DNA of 64,000 bases from Verrucomicrobiota bacterium (GCA_019247695.1 JAFBAP010000084.1:1-64000), one strand, 5' to 3'. Positions 9,701 through 19,400 are shown, counted from the stretch's first letter. The notes: generated by a model from the sequence alone, not told the origin. Translations and numbers: made by a program.

Positions 9701-9894
9701 ATGCGTCCTCGCGCCAGCCGCTGGGGTTGGTGCTCGTGGGCGGGTTGATCGTATCCCAATTCATCACCTTGTACGTGACTCCCGCGCTCTACCTGTACCT
9801 CGAAGGGGTCCAGGAACGGCTGAACGCGCTCTATGACCGGTTGCGGCACGCTGGAGCCCGCAGTCCGGTCACACGGCAGCCGCAGCAGGCTTAG
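6748..9894 (+). CDS. RND multidrug efflux permease (HAE1/MdtB-AcrB family)
   Basis: This 1048-residue inner-membrane proton antiporter has the AcrB/MdtB architecture. A first helix sits in FIRRPIMTLLLTISVTVFG, followed by a large periplasmic porter loop and a helix bundle. The proton-relay segment GFLVDDAIVFLEN has the paired Asp residues conserved in helix 4. A second porter domain and helix bundle follow, containing GIVKKNGIIMVDFA. Exported substrates probably include drugs, bile-like compounds or metabolites, which sequence cannot decide. It is translated right after the adaptor (4-bp gap). It ends just before palindromic element R2. Confidence 0.94.
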   Translation: MNFSELFIRRPIMTLLLTISVTVFGIQVFRQLPVNDLPAVDYPVIQVQVSYPGASPETMANTVATPLEKQFLQIPGLQLATSNNQTGQSTLVLQFGLDKSLGDAATDVQAAISRATGFLPTDLPQPPSFQKTNPNDQPIFYLALVSDTLTEGALYDYGNTQLGQQIAIINGVSQVNVYGAKRAIRIKVDVNKLSSLNLTMTDVTNAVGQSTAYQGAGQFDGKYQTFLLRPNGQLSTAVQYAEVIIARPNGQPVYLKDVARVVESVDDERISRNFWARSYGEAPTEVVLAVSRQAGANAVEVARKVRELLPAFEAQLPGSVKLIPLYDRSKTIVANAEEVERTLMIAFALVVIVIFVFLGRATDTLIPSVALPLSLLITFIVMGALNFSLNNLTLMALTLAIGFLVDDAIVFLENTVRLIEGGEKPMDAAIHSARQITFTIIAMTVSLAVVFLPLVMVTGIIGRIFREFSVTIIVAIFASGLVSITLTPMMCSRILGQRSHENKTWMERHVGGLFRRIAEGYGRTLYFFLHHRWISAVTWVACLGLTVWLFGLLPKTFIPPGDSSFIRGVGIAVEGISPNRIKQIQRQVDAILRKNDAVDETFTLCGFSKGLPSNQMLILAFLKDPGKRPPINAVAADLMRDLRQIPGILPLLRPDPVLQISTGATKNNQGQYAYAISGVNADQVYAAAQQLVAKCREFPGFQNVSSDYFANTPTLGIDVNFLQAQSYGLNNADIERLLKNAYSQNYTYLIKTPIDQYQVIVEAADRERAEPSNLNQLYYKPGSSQVTIPNETVVSPSPYVGMLSVNHINQFPAVTLFFNLKPGASTGAATEFIQRAGAEILPPTVRGQLQGEAQTFSETFSQLSVLLLVAVFIMYVILGILYESWFHPITVLSSLPVATVGGLLTLLLFHSELSLYSYIGLFMLIGIVKKNGIIMVDFAIEQRRAGKTAVEAVHEASVERFRPIIMTTLAALMGAVPIAVGMGADASSRQPLGLVLVGGLIVSQFITLYVTPALYLYLEGVQERLNALYDRLRHAGARSPVTRQPQQA

Positions 9895-10262
9895 CGGGCA
9901 CGGCGATCTGGCGGGCACAACTTAAGAGTTCACACGGTCACACGCCGGCCGCAGCGGAGGAGGGCGGGCACGACGTAAGAGTTCACACGGCGAACACGGC
10001 GCGCCACGGCGAACACGGCGAACACGTAGAAGGACGCAGAAAAGAGACAAATCGTCCACAGATTACGCAGATTACACAGATTCAAGACATCCAAACCCTG
10101 CCCGCGTGAGGTATGGATGCCTTCCTTTGCGTGTTCTGCGGATGATTCCTGTCTTCCCGCCGTGTTCGCCGTGGTCCGCCGTGTTCGCCGTGTGAACTCC
10201 GTCGCCGTGCCCGCCAAATCGCCGTGGTCGCCCAATCCGTTTTGACCGCCGTGTCGAACCAC
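9895..10262. repeat. Palindromic intergenic element R2
   Basis: This fills the 372-bp gap between the RND pump and the histidine phosphatase. The left half (to about 10025) has gcgggcacaacttaagagtt and a second gacgtaagagttcacacggc copy. The right half (about 10152-10230) has the inverse, with cgccgtgttcgccgtgtgaa. The centre holds the asymmetric module with ccacagattacgcagatt and acacagattcaag. Arms match imperfectly, with one or two mismatches in the core. I see no gene in it. Confidence 0.75.
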
Positions 10263-10266
10263 GTGA

Positions 10267-10899
10267 ATGGCAGAACAGTCGAGCAACCAGCAGGTCTACT
10301 TGATCCGGCATGGCGAAACGGAATGGTCGCGGACCGGACGTCATACCGGCCGGAGTGATATTCCCCTTACCGAGACAGGAAAGGAACAGGCAGAGTTCCT
10401 CAGGCCCATTTTTGAAGGCGTCAGGTTTGTAAAAATCCTAAGCAGCCCTTTACAACGAGCGCTGGCGACGGCGCACCTGGCTGGATTGGTCGACCGGGTG
10501 GAGACGACGGATGACCTCACGGAATGGGACTACGGGGATTACGAGGGGATCACGACCAAGGAGATCCGAAAATCGGTTCCGGACTGGACGGTGTGGACGC
10601 ATCCGTGCCCAAACGGTGAAACGATTGAACAGGTTGCGGCGCGTGCTGACCGGGTCGTGCAGAAAGTCCGGGAGGTTAAAGGCGACGTTGGGCTATTTTC
10701 CCACGGGCATTTTCTCCGTGTGCTGGCAGCGCGCTGGCTCGGGATGGATCCGGCGGCCGGGAAGCATTTGGTTCTTGATACCAGCACCCTGTCGATCCTG
10801 AGCTACGAGCACGAAGATCCGGCGCTCAAAACGTGGAACGGACCGCTTGTCACTGCGGCATGCGCCGTGCCGTGGACAGAGGCGAGCGCCGCGCGCTAG
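10267..10899 (+). CDS. Histidine phosphatase family protein
   Basis: A 210-residue phosphoglycerate mutase-like phosphatase that uses a phosphohistidine intermediate. The catalytic loop RHGETEW is at residues 14-20. Family residues follow in SSPLQRALATA (Arg anchoring phosphate), the acidic motif LTEWDYGDYEG, and the second catalytic His in LFSHGHFLRVL. The substrate is not clear: family members act on sugar phosphates, alpha-ribazole phosphate or nucleotides. No cobalamin genes are nearby. The ATG follows R2 directly with no good Shine-Dalgarno, so promoter and leader would lie inside the repeat. It converges on serS. Confidence 0.85.
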   Translation: MAEQSSNQQVYLIRHGETEWSRTGRHTGRSDIPLTETGKEQAEFLRPIFEGVRFVKILSSPLQRALATAHLAGLVDRVETTDDLTEWDYGDYEGITTKEIRKSVPDWTVWTHPCPNGETIEQVAARADRVVQKVREVKGDVGLFSHGHFLRVLAARWLGMDPAAGKHLVLDTSTLSILSYEHEDPALKTWNGPLVTAACAVPWTEASAAR

Positions 10900-10947
10900 A
10901 ATCCTTGAGAAGCAAGATTCAATCGACCGTACATGAGTCACCCTTGC

Positions 10948-12225
10948 TCAGGCGGCGCGAATTTCCTTGGCCCGCACGTAATCGCGCAGTGGTTCCGGAA
11001 TGATCACGGAACCGTCCGCCTGCTGGTAAGTTTCGAGCAATGCCACGTAGAGACGGGCGAGGGCTGTTCCTGAACCGTTCAAGGTATGGCAAAAGCGGTT
11101 CTTACCCTCCGCATCCTTGAATTTCAGATTCATCCGGCGTGCTTGGAAATCCTCGCAATTTGAGCAGCTGGACACTTCCAGAAACCGATTCTGGCCGGGA
11201 GCCCACACTTCGAGGTCGTACGTCTTCGAGGCTGCAAAGCCGATGTCGCCCGTGCAGAGTTCGATCACACGGTAGTGCAACCCGAGCAGCTGCAGGACCC
11301 GTTCGGCGTCAGCCGTCATTTTCTCGAGCTCGGCAAAGGAGGTTTCGGGTGTAGTGATTTTCACCAGTTCGACTTTGTCGAACTGGTGCACCCGGATCAT
11401 GCCGCGGGTGTCTTTGCCCGCAGATCCCGCTTCACGCCGGAAGCAAGGCGTATGCGCCACGAAACGTTTCGGCAACTCGCCGGCGGACAGGGTTTCTTCC
11501 CGGTGGAGGTTGGTCACCGGCACCTCAGCGGTAGGAATCAAAAAGAGCTGGCTATCTTCGGTGGCATAAGCGTCCTCTTCGAATTTGGGGAGCTGGCCGG
11601 TGCCGATCATGCAATCCCGGCGGACCAGGTAAGGCGGGCTTACCTCGGTGTAGCCGTGCTGGACAGTATGAAGGTCGAGCAGAAATTGGATCAGCGCGCG
11701 CTGGAGCCGCGCGCCGAGACCATGGAAGAACACAAAACCGGTGCCGCTGAGCTTGGTTGCCCGCTCGAAATCGATCAGCTTTAGCCGTCCGGCAATTTCG
11801 ACGTGATCGGACGGAGTGAAGGGATAGCGCGGCGGCTCGCCCCAGACCCGGACAACGGGGTTGGCGCTCGCGTCGGCACCGACCGGCGCCGCCGGGTAAG
11901 GTAAATTCGGAAGGATCAACAGCCGCGCGCGCTGGCGTTCATCCGTGGTGGTTACCTCCACGTTCAGAGCCGCGATCTGTTCGCCGAACGCCCGGACCTG
12001 CGCTTCCAATTCGCCGCTCGGTTCCTTCCGGGCGCGTAATGCACCGATCGCTTTGCTCAAACGGTTGCGCTCGGCATTCAGCTTCTGCAGCTCGGTTTCA
12101 AAACGGCGCCGCTCGGCATCGATGGCCAGCACGGCATCGACCTGGTCACCCAGTCCCGGTTGGCGTGCATTCAGGCGTTCCCGGACGTAGTCGGGTTTCT
12201 CCCGCAGCAAACGAATGTCGAGCAT
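10948..12225 (-). CDS. serS: Seryl-tRNA synthetase
   Basis: SerS charges tRNA-Ser (and tRNA-Sec) with serine. The N-terminal ~110 residues form the long antiparallel coiled-coil arm that holds the tRNA variable loop. The class II catalytic core contains motif 2 (FRREAGSAGKDTRGMIRVHQF) in its usual place and motif 3 with SGTALARLYVALLE. The segment WAPGQNRFLEVSSCSNCEDF is the serine/ATP pocket of bacterial SerRS. The length of 425 residues is normal. The gene is preceded by the repeat-filled gap R3, so its promoter is probably within or at the edge of that element. Confidence 0.96.
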   Translation of the reverse strand: MLDIRLLREKPDYVRERLNARQPGLGDQVDAVLAIDAERRRFETELQKLNAERNRLSKAIGALRARKEPSGELEAQVRAFGEQIAALNVEVTTTDERQRARLLILPNLPYPAAPVGADASANPVVRVWGEPPRYPFTPSDHVEIAGRLKLIDFERATKLSGTGFVFFHGLGARLQRALIQFLLDLHTVQHGYTEVSPPYLVRRDCMIGTGQLPKFEEDAYATEDSQLFLIPTAEVPVTNLHREETLSAGELPKRFVAHTPCFRREAGSAGKDTRGMIRVHQFDKVELVKITTPETSFAELEKMTADAERVLQLLGLHYRVIELCTGDIGFAASKTYDLEVWAPGQNRFLEVSSCSNCEDFQARRMNLKFKDAEGKNRFCHTLNGSGTALARLYVALLETYQQADGSVIIPEPLRDYVRAKEIRAA

Positions 12226-12235
12226 GCCAACGCCT

Positions 12236-12568
12236 AAACCTGAATGTAACGGGTGTCGAGTGTCGGGTGTCGGGTGTCGGGTCAGATGGCGCCACGGCGG
12301 AACACGGCGACAACAGCGAGAAGATTAAATCATCCGCAGAACACGCAGAGAACGCAGAAAAGAGAAAACATCCACAGATTACACAGATTAAGAGGACCCG
12401 GCGGGCTCAATATTTGGCGGCCACTCTAAGGCTGACACTCGCACCCCTCAGGATGCCATTCCGAACTCTTTCCCCCCTCTTCCCGCCGTGGTCGCCGTGG
12501 CGCGCCGTGGTCGCCGTGTGAACTCTTACGTTGTGCCCGCCGTGTGACCCGACACTCGTTACCCGTTA
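12236..12568. repeat. Palindromic intergenic element R3
   Basis: The gap between serS and the DUF72 gene holds tandem gtgtcggg units (about 12246-12282), then gccacggcggaacacggcg, then the central module at 12322-12389. The inverse arm runs about 12480-12548 and includes gtgtgaactcttacgttgtg. It ends with gacactcgttacccgttact, which supplies the DUF72 stop codon. The central 68-bp module matches the complement of R4's module with one difference. No gene is visible. Confidence 0.8.
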
Positions 12569-13513
12569 CTCCTCCGTCAGAAACCAGATGGTTCGCAGGG
12601 CGTTGCCCTCCAGCCGGTTGTTGATGTAGACGAAAACCGGCTTTCCCTCCCGTACGGCCGCATCCCAGATGAGGGTACGGGCGGCGCGCCGGGCGGAAGG
12701 ATCGACCACTTTGGTCTCGGTGTAGGGACTAAATTCCTGGACGGCTTGCTCGTACGCGCGCCCCGGAGTCAGGAGGAAACGGGCGGCCGCGAAATCGGCG
12801 GTCGCATTTTTCGGGAGCTGCAATTGTTCTTCAGCGGTGGGCATCCGGGTCCATTGGTTGTAAACGTGGGTGACGTTATGCCGGTGAAGCACGCGAAAGT
12901 AAGCCGGGTCGAGGTATGATTCGTTCCGAATTTCGACTCCGTAACGCCACCCTGCCGGAAGCGCGCCCAAAAATTCGTCGAGCGCAGCAAAGAAATCTTC
13001 CGGATGCCGGAAATCGGTTTCGCGGAATTCTGAGAATTCGAAGATGAGAACCCCGGTCTGATCCCGAAACGGTTGCAGGGGCGCCAGGAAGCGTTCCCGG
13101 AAGAGGTCGGCATTTAAAAAATGCTCGTTGAACTGGCCCTGCACCTGGCCGAATCGGGGCAGGCGAGGAAACCGTCTGATGGTGATGGTATCCGTAACCT
13201 TGAAGGTTAACCGGAAACCCGGGTCAACCTGGCCGAAGAGCTTGTCGAGGTACGGAGGATCCGGGAATTTGTAATACCCCGCGTCGACGCAGACCGAGCG
13301 GAAGAATTGCCCGTATTCGGCCAGGCATTCGTCCTCAAACCGTTTTTCCGAGTAGCGACCGCGGTTTTCGTAAAGGGACCGGTCGTAGAGCATGCCGAGC
13401 CATCCCGGATACTTCCAGGAAGAAGTCCCGATAAACGCCCCTTTGGCCGCCAATTTGAAGAGGCGGTCGCGCAGCGCTTCCCGATCAAAGTTCAGTCCGA
13501 ACAGTTCCAGCAT
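12566..13513 (-). CDS. DUF72 domain-containing protein
   Basis: A 315-residue TIM-barrel-like DUF72 (YecE-type) protein. The family is widespread and its biochemical function is not established. Family features include the early GTSSWKYPGWLGMLYD segment, the YAEFF-like AEYGQFFRSVCVDAGYYKFP, and the later EIRNESYLDPAYFRVL. A C-terminal segment KPVFVYINNRLEGNA matches the family's conserved end. It lies 12 bp downstream of the NlpC/P60 gene on the same strand, so it may be read from the same transcript. The stop TAA is the start of a gagtaacgggtaacgagt repeat. Confidence 0.85.
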   Translation of the reverse strand: MLELFGLNFDREALRDRLFKLAAKGAFIGTSSWKYPGWLGMLYDRSLYENRGRYSEKRFEDECLAEYGQFFRSVCVDAGYYKFPDPPYLDKLFGQVDPGFRLTFKVTDTITIRRFPRLPRFGQVQGQFNEHFLNADLFRERFLAPLQPFRDQTGVLIFEFSEFRETDFRHPEDFFAALDEFLGALPAGWRYGVEIRNESYLDPAYFRVLHRHNVTHVYNQWTRMPTAEEQLQLPKNATADFAAARFLLTPGRAYEQAVQEFSPYTETKVVDPSARRAARTLIWDAAVREGKPVFVYINNRLEGNALRTIWFLTEE

Positions 13514-13525
13514 GTCGCGCCGGTT

Positions 13526-14671
13526 TCAATCGGCATGTGGGCGCCGTTTATGGTGGTGGGCGGAAGGTGAGGGAGACGGCGTTGGGGTTGGCGCCGGCGA
13601 TGGCGATGGCGATGCCGCCGGGGCCGGTGCAGGCGGTGAAGCTTGAGCTTGCGTCTGATTGTTATTACGCGCCAGGTTCGACGGCCGCAAACCGGGGATG
13701 CTGGCGTACCCATCAAACCTCGGCGTCCGGGCCGGGTCATTTTTTGACGGCTGCCCGTTCGGCAACGTGAAGTCAAACACGCTCACGCCGTAACGCTGCA
13801 TGCTGTTGTAGGTTCGGCCGTCGCTCGCCCCGACCATGAGCCGTTTGCCCGATTTCCTCTCTTTTCCCAGATAAATCATGACGTGCGTCACCGGTACGTC
13901 CCGATTGACGCCGTAAGTACCGGACCAGAACAGGAGATCTCCCGGTTGGAGCTCGTCGAGTTCGAAGGTGTCCTGGCGGCGGCTGAGCACCGCGTGGAAA
14001 TCGCTGTATCTGCGCACCCAGAGGTACTGCTCGCTCGAGTCGCGCGGCGCGTCACGAAAACCGACCTGCCGCAGCACGTAATAAATGAACCCGGAACAAT
14101 CCATGCCGCCGTTTGCGGGGTCGTTGGAACCGTAGGTGTACGCGAGATTCTTCTCGGTGAGGGCCAGGGATTCGCGGATCAATTCCTGAATCTTGGGCGG
14201 CTGTGATGCATATTCCTTAAGGGCATCCGGCGGCAAGCTGCTGACCTGCGCAGGAATGGGCGTCGAGTTGGGGGTTGCGCCCGGGTTTCCGGCGGCATCG
14301 GCCATAGAAGTCCGGGAGCGCGCCGAAGGCGTCGGACTCGGCTCGGGTTCGGGCGTGGGGGTTGGGGTTGCTTTCGGGTGTCCGGCCGAGGCCGGCCTTT
14401 TACCGGTCTTGGTGGAGTCCTCGTCCTGGTCATCCTGATCTTCCGTGTGCACCCGGTTTTTGCGGTGCGAGGAGACCCGGTGTTTCCGGGAATGTTTCGA
14501 GGTGCCGGAATCGTCGTCTTCTTCGTCGGTGAGCAGGCTTTTTACGCCGTTGCTGAACGCGTGCAACGTCCGGGACAGGTTGCGCCCGAGGTCGTTACCG
14601 GCCCGGGCGGGCAAACAGGAGAGAATCATGCTGGTCGCAGCGGTGACGGCCAGGCGGTGGGGGAATTTCAT
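13526..14671 (-). CDS. Secreted NlpC/P60 cysteine peptidase
   Basis: A probable cell-wall hydrolase cutting peptidoglycan stem peptides. A signal peptide (about residues 1-24, ending LPARA) is followed by a charged, low-complexity region of Ser/His/Arg and Asp (45-95) and a TPTPEP-type linker. The catalytic Cys192 is in MDCSGFIYY and the catalytic His263 in VTHVMIYLG. A tail of alternating Pro/Ser/Ala ends in His/Arg-rich residues. The linkers suggest export and surface binding. Its ATG overlaps the stop of the upstream M20 peptidase by four bases (ATGA), so translation is coupled. Confidence 0.88.
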   Translation of the reverse strand: MKFPHRLAVTAATSMILSCLPARAGNDLGRNLSRTLHAFSNGVKSLLTDEEDDDSGTSKHSRKHRVSSHRKNRVHTEDQDDQDEDSTKTGKRPASAGHPKATPTPTPEPEPSPTPSARSRTSMADAAGNPGATPNSTPIPAQVSSLPPDALKEYASQPPKIQELIRESLALTEKNLAYTYGSNDPANGGMDCSGFIYYVLRQVGFRDAPRDSSEQYLWVRRYSDFHAVLSRRQDTFELDELQPGDLLFWSGTYGVNRDVPVTHVMIYLGKERKSGKRLMVGASDGRTYNSMQRYGVSVFDFTLPNGQPSKNDPARTPRFDGYASIPGLRPSNLARNNNQTQAQASPPAPAPAASPSPSPAPTPTPSPSPSAHHHKRRPHAD

Positions 14672-15999
14672 GCGACGCGCGCAAGCTCTTCGAGCAGGTT
14701 CTGATTCAAGCGAATCCCGGCATAGAAGTTTTCAAGCAGAAAATTTTCATTCGGCGAATGGGCCTTGCAATCAGGGAGCGCCAACCCGAGCAACAGGGTG
14801 TCGGTACCCAGCACGTCTTTAAACGTCTGGGTGATCGGGATGCTGCCCCCTTCGCGGATGAACGCAACCGGTTTATGGAACGTGCGTTCCAATGCCGTCT
14901 GCGCCGCCCGGCCATGGGGGGAATCCGGGCGTACCAGGTACGGTTTGCCTTCGTGTTGGGACACCGTTTCCATAGACACCGATGCCGGGCAAAGGTCGCG
15001 CAGAAAATCAGTCACCTGGCGACGGACCTTTTCCGGATCCTGATTCGGGACCAGCCGGAAAGAGAGTTTCGCAACGGCGCGGCTCGGCACGATGGTTTTA
15101 GGGCCTTCGCCCTGGTAGCCGCTGGCCAACCCGTTGATTTCGGCCGTGGGCCGAGCCCAGACGCGCTCCAGCGTGTTGAACCCTTCCTCACCGGCCAGCT
15201 GCTTTGCGCCGGTGGTGCGGAGCCACATTGGGTCGGTCAGGGGCAGTTTCGCCCAAAGGTTGCGTTCCCATTCTTCCAGAGGCATCACGTCATCGTAAAA
15301 ACCGGGAACGGCGACGCGGCCGTGGCTGTCATGCAGCGCCGAAAGCATCCGGCTCAGAACCGTCGCCGGATTGGCCACGGAACCGCCGAAGATTCCGGAG
15401 TGCAGATCCATTGCCGGGCCCTGCAGGCGCAGTTCCAGGCAGAAAATCCCGCGCAGCCCGTAAGTGAAGGTCGGCGTAGCGGGGGCAACCATGCCCGTAT
15501 CAGAAACTGCCACAATGTCCGCCCGAAGCGCCTCGCGGTGGTCCCGCAGGACCTGCTCCAGGTGACCACTGCCCACCTCTTCCTCGCCCTCAATCACAAA
15601 GACAACGTTAACCGGCAGATCGCCCTTTTCCCGCAGGGTCGTTTCAACCCCCAGGATATGCGCCAGGATCTGACCCTTGTTATCCGTTGCACCCCGAGCG
15701 TAAATCCTGCCGTCCTTGACAACCGGCTCGAACGGAAGTGAGTCCCACAACGCGAGCGGATCGACCGGTTGAACGTCATAATGACCATAAATCATGACGG
15801 TTTTGCGATCCGGATGGTGTTGGTTCCGGGCAACCACGACCGGATGGCCCGGGGTTGCCAACCGGTAAGCCTCAAGGCCGGCCTGCGTAAGCCGGTGGCA
15901 TAACCACTCGGCGCACGTTTCCATCTCGTTTTTGAATTGCGAGTCGGCAGAGATCGAAGGAAACCGGAGGAAGGTAAAAAGATCTTCGAGAGGATCCAT
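14668..15999 (-). CDS. M20 family metallopeptidase (dipeptidase)
   Basis: A zinc-dependent dipeptidase or amidohydrolase of 443 residues. Metal ligands can be read in order: His in MIYGHYDVQP, bridging Asp in RGATDNKGQ, the catalytic Glu pair in EGEEEVGSGHL, Asp in VSDTGM, and a late His in the C-terminal lobe. The start at MDPLEDLF (15999) is preferred. An upstream in-frame extension of 32 residues is translated from repeat sequence and has no family match. It is upstream of and overlaps the NlpC/P60 gene, so wall-peptide release followed by dipeptide breakdown is plausible but inferred. Confidence 0.9.
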   Translation of the reverse strand: MDPLEDLFTFLRFPSISADSQFKNEMETCAEWLCHRLTQAGLEAYRLATPGHPVVVARNQHHPDRKTVMIYGHYDVQPVDPLALWDSLPFEPVVKDGRIYARGATDNKGQILAHILGVETTLREKGDLPVNVVFVIEGEEEVGSGHLEQVLRDHREALRADIVAVSDTGMVAPATPTFTYGLRGIFCLELRLQGPAMDLHSGIFGGSVANPATVLSRMLSALHDSHGRVAVPGFYDDVMPLEEWERNLWAKLPLTDPMWLRTTGAKQLAGEEGFNTLERVWARPTAEINGLASGYQGEGPKTIVPSRAVAKLSFRLVPNQDPEKVRRQVTDFLRDLCPASVSMETVSQHEGKPYLVRPDSPHGRAAQTALERTFHKPVAFIREGGSIPITQTFKDVLGTDTLLLGLALPDCKAHSPNENFLLENFYAGIRLNQNLLEELARVA

Positions 16000-16041
16000 A
16001 GCCAGGCTAGAAACAATACATAACCCGCCGGAAGAGACCAG

Positions 16042-16395
16042 GGGGAAAGGTGTCGGGTGTCGGGTGTCGGTCACACGGGCACACGGCGGGCACAACGTAA
16101 GAGTTCACACGGCGAACACGGCGAGCCACGGCGACCACGGCGGGAAGAGGGGGAAGGGAAAAGAGTTCGGAGTTCGGAGTTCGGAGTTCGGAGTTCGGAG
16201 TTCGGAGCGGCAGCATGGGGGGTGGGTGCGAGTGTCAACCTTCGAGTTGCCCAGGTCTTCTTAATCTGCGTCAATCTGTGTAATCTGTGGATGTATTCTC
16301 TTTTCTGCGTTCTCTGCGTGTTCTGCGGATGATTTAATCTTTCCGCCGTGGTCGCCGTGGCTCGCCGTGTTCGCCGTGTGACCGCAAGATATTGG
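16042..16395. repeat. Palindromic intergenic element R4 (38-bp perfect arms)
   Basis: This lies in the 482-bp divergent gap between the M20 peptidase and smc. Bases 16106-16143 and 16343-16380 are a perfect 38-bp inverted repeat built of cacacggcgaacacggcg and gccacggcgacc units. Upstream are gtgtcgggt tandems (about 16050-16074) and cggcgggcacaacgtaagag. Inside are a heptamer tandem (16163-16204) and, at 16273-16340, the asymmetric module shared with R3. Bases 16396-16481 before smc look like ordinary leader sequence. Confidence 0.85.
16163..16204. repeat. Six tandem copies of a 7-bp unit
   Basis: The unit gagttcg repeats six times without error. A related array (ggcgttc x4 plus ggagttc) sits in R5 at 33634-33668. 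Copy-number variation between strains would be expected. Confidence 0.9.
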
Positions 16396-16481
16396 GGTAT
16401 TTACCTTGGCTCGTTCTACACGTGGTATTTTTACTTGAGGGACTTCTGCAGCCTCGCTAACCTGCACGGGCGCCGTCGTTT

Positions 16482-19400
16482 ATGTACCTGAAATCGCTCG
16501 AGCTCATCGGCTTCAAATCGTTTGTCCACAAAACCACGCTGAACCTTCATCGAGGTGTGACGGCGATCGTCGGGCCGAACGGCTGCGGTAAATCGAACGT
16601 GCTGGATGCCATCCGCTGGGTGCTTGGCGAACAATCGGCCAAGGCGTTGCGCGGCGGCGAAATGGCCGACGTGATTTTCAGCGGCACGGATAGCAAGCAG
16701 GCGGTCGGGATGGCGGAAGTGTCCCTTACGTTTGCCGACTGCGAAAAAGAGTTGGGTACAGATTACCACGAGGTCTGCGTTACGCGCCGGGTTTACCGTG
16801 ACGGGGGTTCGGATTATTTGCTGAACAAGACGGCGTGCCGGCTGAAAGACATCCAGATGCTGTTCATGGACACGGGGATCGGCCGTTCGGCTTACTCGAT
16901 CATGGAACAGGGCAAGATCGATCTGATCCTGAGTTCACGCCCGGAAGATCGCCGCGCGATTTTCGAGGAGGCGGCCGGTATCACGAAGTACAAGGCGCAG
17001 AAGAAAGAGGCGCTTCGCAAGTTGGAATTCACGGATGCGAACCTGGTGCGTTTGGCCGACATCATGAAGGAGGTCAAACGCCAGATCGGCTCGTTGCTGC
17101 GGCAGGCGAACAAGGCGCGTCGCTACAAGGCGTTGCTTGAAGAAGTGCGGGTGCTGGATCTGCACCTTTGCCGGCGGAACCAGGACGAACTGGCGGCGGC
17201 GATGGCGCAAGCGGAACAGGAAGCCGCGCGACTGCGCTCGCGGCAACGCTCCCTCGAAGAGCAGGTGGAATCGGAGGAGTTCGGCCTGGCTGAACAGCGC
17301 CGGGTGCTCGAAACGGTGGAGCAGCAGGGGTTGGAAGCGCGCCAGCGCATGCAGGACATCAAGGGCCAGATCGACGCTTCTCACGGGCGAATCGAGTTTA
17401 ACGAGGAACGGATCCGGGAGGCGGGCCAACTGGCGGAGCGTTACCAGGCGGACGCGGCGGCGGCGGAAGAAAAGCTCCAGGTCCAGCGGGTCCAGCTGGA
17501 TGAAACGGATCAGCAGCTGGCCGGGATCTTTGCGACGTTAAAGGGGGAAGAGGAACAGCTGCAGGCTCAGCAAACCGAGGTGAGCCGGTTGCGCTCCCAA
17601 CGGCTTGAACGGGAGAAAGCAACGCAGGAGTTACAGCGCCAGATCCAGCAGAAGGAGAACCGGGTGGCATCGCTCCGGGGTGACTTGTCGAGCATGGTCA
17701 ACCAGCGGGAAGCGGGTGAGACGCGCCTGGGGCTGCTGCAGCAGGAGCTTAACCAATCGGCTGCGACCCGGGACCATCTCGCGGCGCAAACCGCAGAGAC
17801 CCGTGTGCAGCTCGAACAGGCCCAGGGGCAGGTGCAACAAGGCCGCGATGACCTGAAAGACGCCGAGCACGAACTTGCCAACGCGCAAAAGGAGCTGCAG
17901 GCCCTCGAGCGGGAATCGGGTGCGACGCAGCGGAGCCTGGCCGAGCGCCAGTCGAAGCTCGAGGTGTTGCGCCAGCTCAACGAAGAAGGCGCCGGTCTGG
18001 GGGCCGGTTCACAGGCGGTGCTCAAAGGGTTGGATAACCCGCAGCTTTACCGGGCGGCCATCGTGGGCGCGGTGGCGAATTTTCTGGAGGTTCCCGGCGA
18101 CCTGATTGCCGCGGTGGAAGCGGCGCTCGGCCAGCATATGGAGGCGATTCTGGTCGCTGACCCTGACGTGGCGGAGGCGATGGCCGGGAGCCTCGGTAAA
18201 GGGAGAGTGGGGCGGGCCGCCCTTCTTCCGCAGGCCTTCATCCAACGACACCAGTCGGTTCAGGTGGAGGCATTGCCGGAAGGCAGCCTGGGTTGGATCC
18301 TTGACAAGATCAAGGTGCACCCGCCGGTGGCCTCACTGGTTAATCAGTTGCTCGGCCGCGTCGTGCTGGCCCCGGACCTGGGGACGGCTTTCCGGATCCG
18401 GCAGAGCGCGCCGGACCTGGCCGTGGCGACCCTGAACGGCGAGTACATTTCCCCGGCCGGCCTGGTGTTTGCCGGGCAGGCGGTTGAAGCCAATCAATCC
18501 ATCTTTCAACGCAAGCTCCAGATCCGGACGCTTGAAGGGGAGTGCCGGGGAATCAAGGACAAGGCGGCTGAACTTACGCGAAAGCGGGACGCCGTTGCGG
18601 AGCAGCTCGAATGCATCCAGGGCCGTTTGAAAGAGCGCCGCGAAAACGCGCAGCGGGCCCAGGTGCATGCGTCCAGCTTGCAGGGCCAGCTTTTGCTCCT
18701 GGATCGCGAACTTCGGGAAGCTGAAGGCAAAGTAAAGAGTTTAAGCTGGGAGAAGAACAACACCGAGCAGCGTCTGAAAACCGCGGCCGAGCGGGTCCGG
18801 GTGGTTGAAGCCGACCTGAACGCCAATCTTTCGCAGGCCGGCGACTTGCAGGAGCGCTTGGCGGCCATGGCGGCTGAGGCCGATGCTTTGCGCTCCCACG
18901 AAGATTCACTGACGGAGGTTCTCAACGAACTCAGGGTCCGCGTGGCCACCGAGCGCCAGCGCAAAGAGAACCTTCAGCGCCAGCGCCAGCCCATCGCGGT
19001 GCGGCTGAATGAGCTCAACGATCTGCTGGCAAGCCGCCGGCGCGACATTGCGAATTATCAGGAACGCGTGCAGCGGCTCCGGCAGGAAAACGAACAACTA
19101 GGCGCCCGGCTGATCGAGCTGGAGTCCGCGCAAGCGCAGGCGGCGGCCGAGGTGGCAAGATTCCAGGCCGACAGAACCCAGCGCATCGAGATGGCCGAAG
19201 GGGTGGAGTCGAGTTTGCGACGTCTGCGTAAAGAGGTGTCCGAATGCCAGGACAGCCGGGGCCAGGAAGAAGTTAAACATACCCAGCTCGGGCTCCGCCT
19301 GGAGCGGGTGCGCGAGCATGTCACGCAGCGTTATCAGCTGGACCTTTCGCTGTTTGAGCCTGACTGGCATGCCTTTCGTGTGGCGATACGCGAACAACGC

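Noticed and set aside
14758-15741. Long plus-strand frame (327 codons) opposite the M20 peptidase gene
   Set aside because: It is an antisense shadow of a well-supported enzyme in GC-rich DNA, with no family features and no ribosome binding site.
16163-16204. Possible CRISPR-like array
   Set aside because: Seven-base units are directly adjacent with no spacers, and no cas genes are present.
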